In this document: positions 4,687-5,845 of the stretch, piece after piece
How the letters are laid out: each line of letters starts with the position of its first letter
Numbering within the stretch: the first letter of the stretch is position 1
DNA from: Betaproteobacteria bacterium RBG_16_58_11
Lineage (GTDB): Bacteria; Pseudomonadota; Gammaproteobacteria; Burkholderiales; Thiobacteraceae
Assembly: GCA_001770235.1 (NCBI GenBank)
Contig: MEQN01000108.1
Location: 10,974 to 16,818, forward strand
Direction of reading: 5' to 3'
DNA: 5,845 nt
Translations under genes and position numbers: made by a program
The notes under the pieces: generated by a model
What the model saw: only the letters and a program-made list of their open reading frames with translations
Told to the model about the DNA's origin: nothing
Databases searched by the model: none

Positions 4687-5845
4687 ATGCCCGCCGAGCG
4701 CCCCATGAGCCGCTTCCTCATCTCCGCCGCCCATAAATCCTCGGGCAAAACCACCATCAGCATCGGGCTGTCCGCCGCCTTGAGCGCGCGCGGCCTCAAA
4801 GTTCAGCCGTTTAAGAAGGGCCCGGACTATATCGATCCGATGTGGCTGTCCGCTGCGACCGGACGTGCCTGCCGTAATCTGGATTTTTACTTGATGCGGC
4901 ACGAAGAAATTCAAACCCTGTTTGCGCGCCATACCCAGGATGCCGACATCGCCTTGGTGGAAGGCAACAAAGGCTTGTATGACGGCTTGGAGCTGGATGG
5001 CAGCAACAGCAACGCGGCCTTGGCCAAACTCTTGCACCTGCCGGTTATCCTGGTCATCGACACACGCGGCATAATCCGCGGCATCGCCCCGCTCCTGCTC
5101 GGCTATCAAGCTTTCGACCGCGAGGTGAATATCGCCGGCGTGATTTTGAATCACGTGGGGGGCAGCCGCCACGAATCGAAATTGCGCGCGGTCGTCGAAC
5201 ATTACACCGATGTCCCGGTGCTCGGCTGCGTGCAGCATGACAAAGCCTTGGGCATCGTCGAGCGTCATCTCGGGCTGATGCCTTCGAACGAAGCACAGAC
5301 AGGCTCACAGCAAATCGCGGAAATCGGCCGCCTCATCGGCGCCCAAGTGGATATGGAGCGCTTGATCAAGATTGCCGAGAACGCACCGCCCCTCGCCCTT
5401 CCACGCCTGCCACAGCCCATGCCAAGCGTTGCGCCGACCCTACGCATCGGCATCGCCCAAGACGCGGCCTTCGGCTTCTACTACGCCGACGATCTGGATG
5501 GGCTGCGCGCCGCGGGCGCGGAGTTGGTTCCATTCAGCCCGATCCACGACACGCAACTGCCGAGGGTGGATGCGCTATTCCTTGGCGGCGGCTTTCCTGA
5601 AGTGTTCGCGCGCGAATTGGAGGCGAATCGCACCCTGCGCGCCGAAATTCACGCAGCGATCGAGGCCGGCATGCCCGCTTATGCCGAATGCGGCGGCCTG
5701 ATGTACTTGGCGCGCTCGATCACTTGGCAGGGAGAAAAGCACGAAATGGCCGGCGTCGTTCCCGGCGATGTGGTAATGCATGAAAAACCCGTGGGCCGCG
5801 GCTATGTGCGGCTGAAAGAAACCGCGAACTTCCCCTGGCCGAGCG
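4687..5845 (+). CDS. dsrN: DsrN: CbiA-type glutamine amidotransferase making siroamide (3' truncated by the window)
   Basis: The open frame continues to the right edge, giving 386 residues without a stop. DsrN/CbiA proteins are usually somewhat longer (around 450-470), so the last part is missing. The N-terminal half is a P-loop ATP-binding domain: ISAAHKSSGKTT (12-23, with S19, G20, K21 and T22 in the Walker A position), KKGPDYIDP (43-51) and VEGNKGLYDG (91-100, E92 and D99), all hallmarks of cobyrinate a,c-diamide synthase relatives. The C-terminal half, from about 252, is a CobB/CobQ-type glutaminase domain. It has LGGGFPE (299-305) and the nucleophile C335 in AECGGLMYL; the expected C-terminal histidine would lie beyond the window. 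In the dsr operon DsrN amidates siroheme to the siroamide of DsrAB, using ATP and glutamine. A CbiA of cobalamin synthesis is the alternative by sequence family, but the position directly after dsrP favours DsrN. ATG 4687 has GGGGA at 7 bases; ATG 4705 would give a protein starting MSRFLIS and is also plausible. A structured spacer of 85 bases separates it from dsrP. Confidence 0.92.
   Translation, partial: MPAERPMSRFLISAAHKSSGKTTISIGLSAALSARGLKVQPFKKGPDYIDPMWLSAATGRACRNLDFYLMRHEEIQTLFARHTQDADIALVEGNKGLYDGLELDGSNSNAALAKLLHLPVILVIDTRGIIRGIAPLLLGYQAFDREVNIAGVILNHVGGSRHESKLRAVVEHYTDVPVLGCVQHDKALGIVERHLGLMPSNEAQTGSQQIAEIGRLIGAQVDMERLIKIAENAPPLALPRLPQPMPSVAPTLRIGIAQDAAFGFYYADDLDGLRAAGAELVPFSPIHDTQLPRVDALFLGGGFPEVFARELEANRTLRAEIHAAIEAGMPAYAECGGLMYLARSITWQGEKHEMAGVVPGDVVMHEKPVGRGYVRLKETANFPWPS

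Noticed and set aside
4549..5268. 239-codon minus-strand frame across the dsrP end and dsrN
   Set aside because: It is antisense to a clear CbiA-type P-loop domain, has no plausible ribosome site or domain, and crosses a gene boundary.
5372..5701. 109-codon plus-strand frame inside dsrN
   Set aside because: It is out of frame with the glutaminase motifs LGGGFPE and AECGGLMYL, which show the real frame, and its product is low-complexity.
4687..5845. Cobalamin biosynthesis CbiA instead of DsrN
   Set aside because: The fold does not distinguish them alone, but the gene directly follows dsrP in a canonical dsr order and no cobalamin gene is in the window.

Overview
The window is a contiguous stretch of a reverse-type dissimilatory sulfite reductase (dsr) operon, all on the + strand. 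In order it holds the 3' end of dsrK, complete dsrL, dsrJ, dsrO and dsrP, and a dsrN that runs off the right edge. The order K-L-J-O-P-N, with dsrL between dsrK and dsrJ, is the arrangement known from sulfur-oxidising proteobacteria such as Allochromatium vinosum (dsrABEFHCMKLJOPNRS). Sulfate reducers typically have an uninterrupted dsrMKJOP. Fairly GC-rich coding, good Shine-Dalgarno sites and tight gene packing suggest a beta- or gammaproteobacterial sulfur oxidiser. A beta-proteobacterium of the Sulfuricella/Thiobacillus/Sideroxydans sort is my guess, but the window has no taxonomic marker that settles it.

Layout: 1-160 is the C-terminus of DsrK (HdrD-like FeS protein). 161-202 is a short spacer with a weak inverted repeat and the dsrL ribosome binding site. 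203-2149 is dsrL (FeS flavoprotein, NAD(P)H oxidoreductase). 2149-2631 is dsrJ (triheme cytochrome c), overlapping dsrL by TAATG. 2628-3389 is dsrO (Tat-exported four-cluster ferredoxin), overlapping dsrJ by ATGA. 3393-4601 is dsrP (ten-helix NrfD-type membrane protein). 4602-4686 is the only spacer with visible internal structure: a very strong Shine-Dalgarno, a 13-codon minigene, a perfect 8-bp hairpin and an internal anti-Shine-Dalgarno. 4687-5845 is dsrN (CbiA-type amidase), incomplete at the 3' side. No transcription terminator, mobile element, CRISPR array, tRNA or rRNA was seen.

How the genes work together (family knowledge): stored sulfur reaches DsrC as a persulfide. The siroamide-containing DsrAB oxidises it, and DsrL passes electrons from DsrAB towards NAD(P)+. 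DsrMKJOP is a membrane-spanning complex thought to oxidise or recycle DsrC (trisulfide form) and exchange electrons with quinone and the periplasm. DsrK is its cytoplasmic catalytic FeS arm, DsrP its quinone-reactive membrane unit, and DsrO and DsrJ its periplasmic redox arms. DsrN makes the amidated siroheme (siroamide) of DsrAB. I see no previously undescribed system here. The features most worth a second look are the structured dsrP-dsrN spacer and a few residue-level details.
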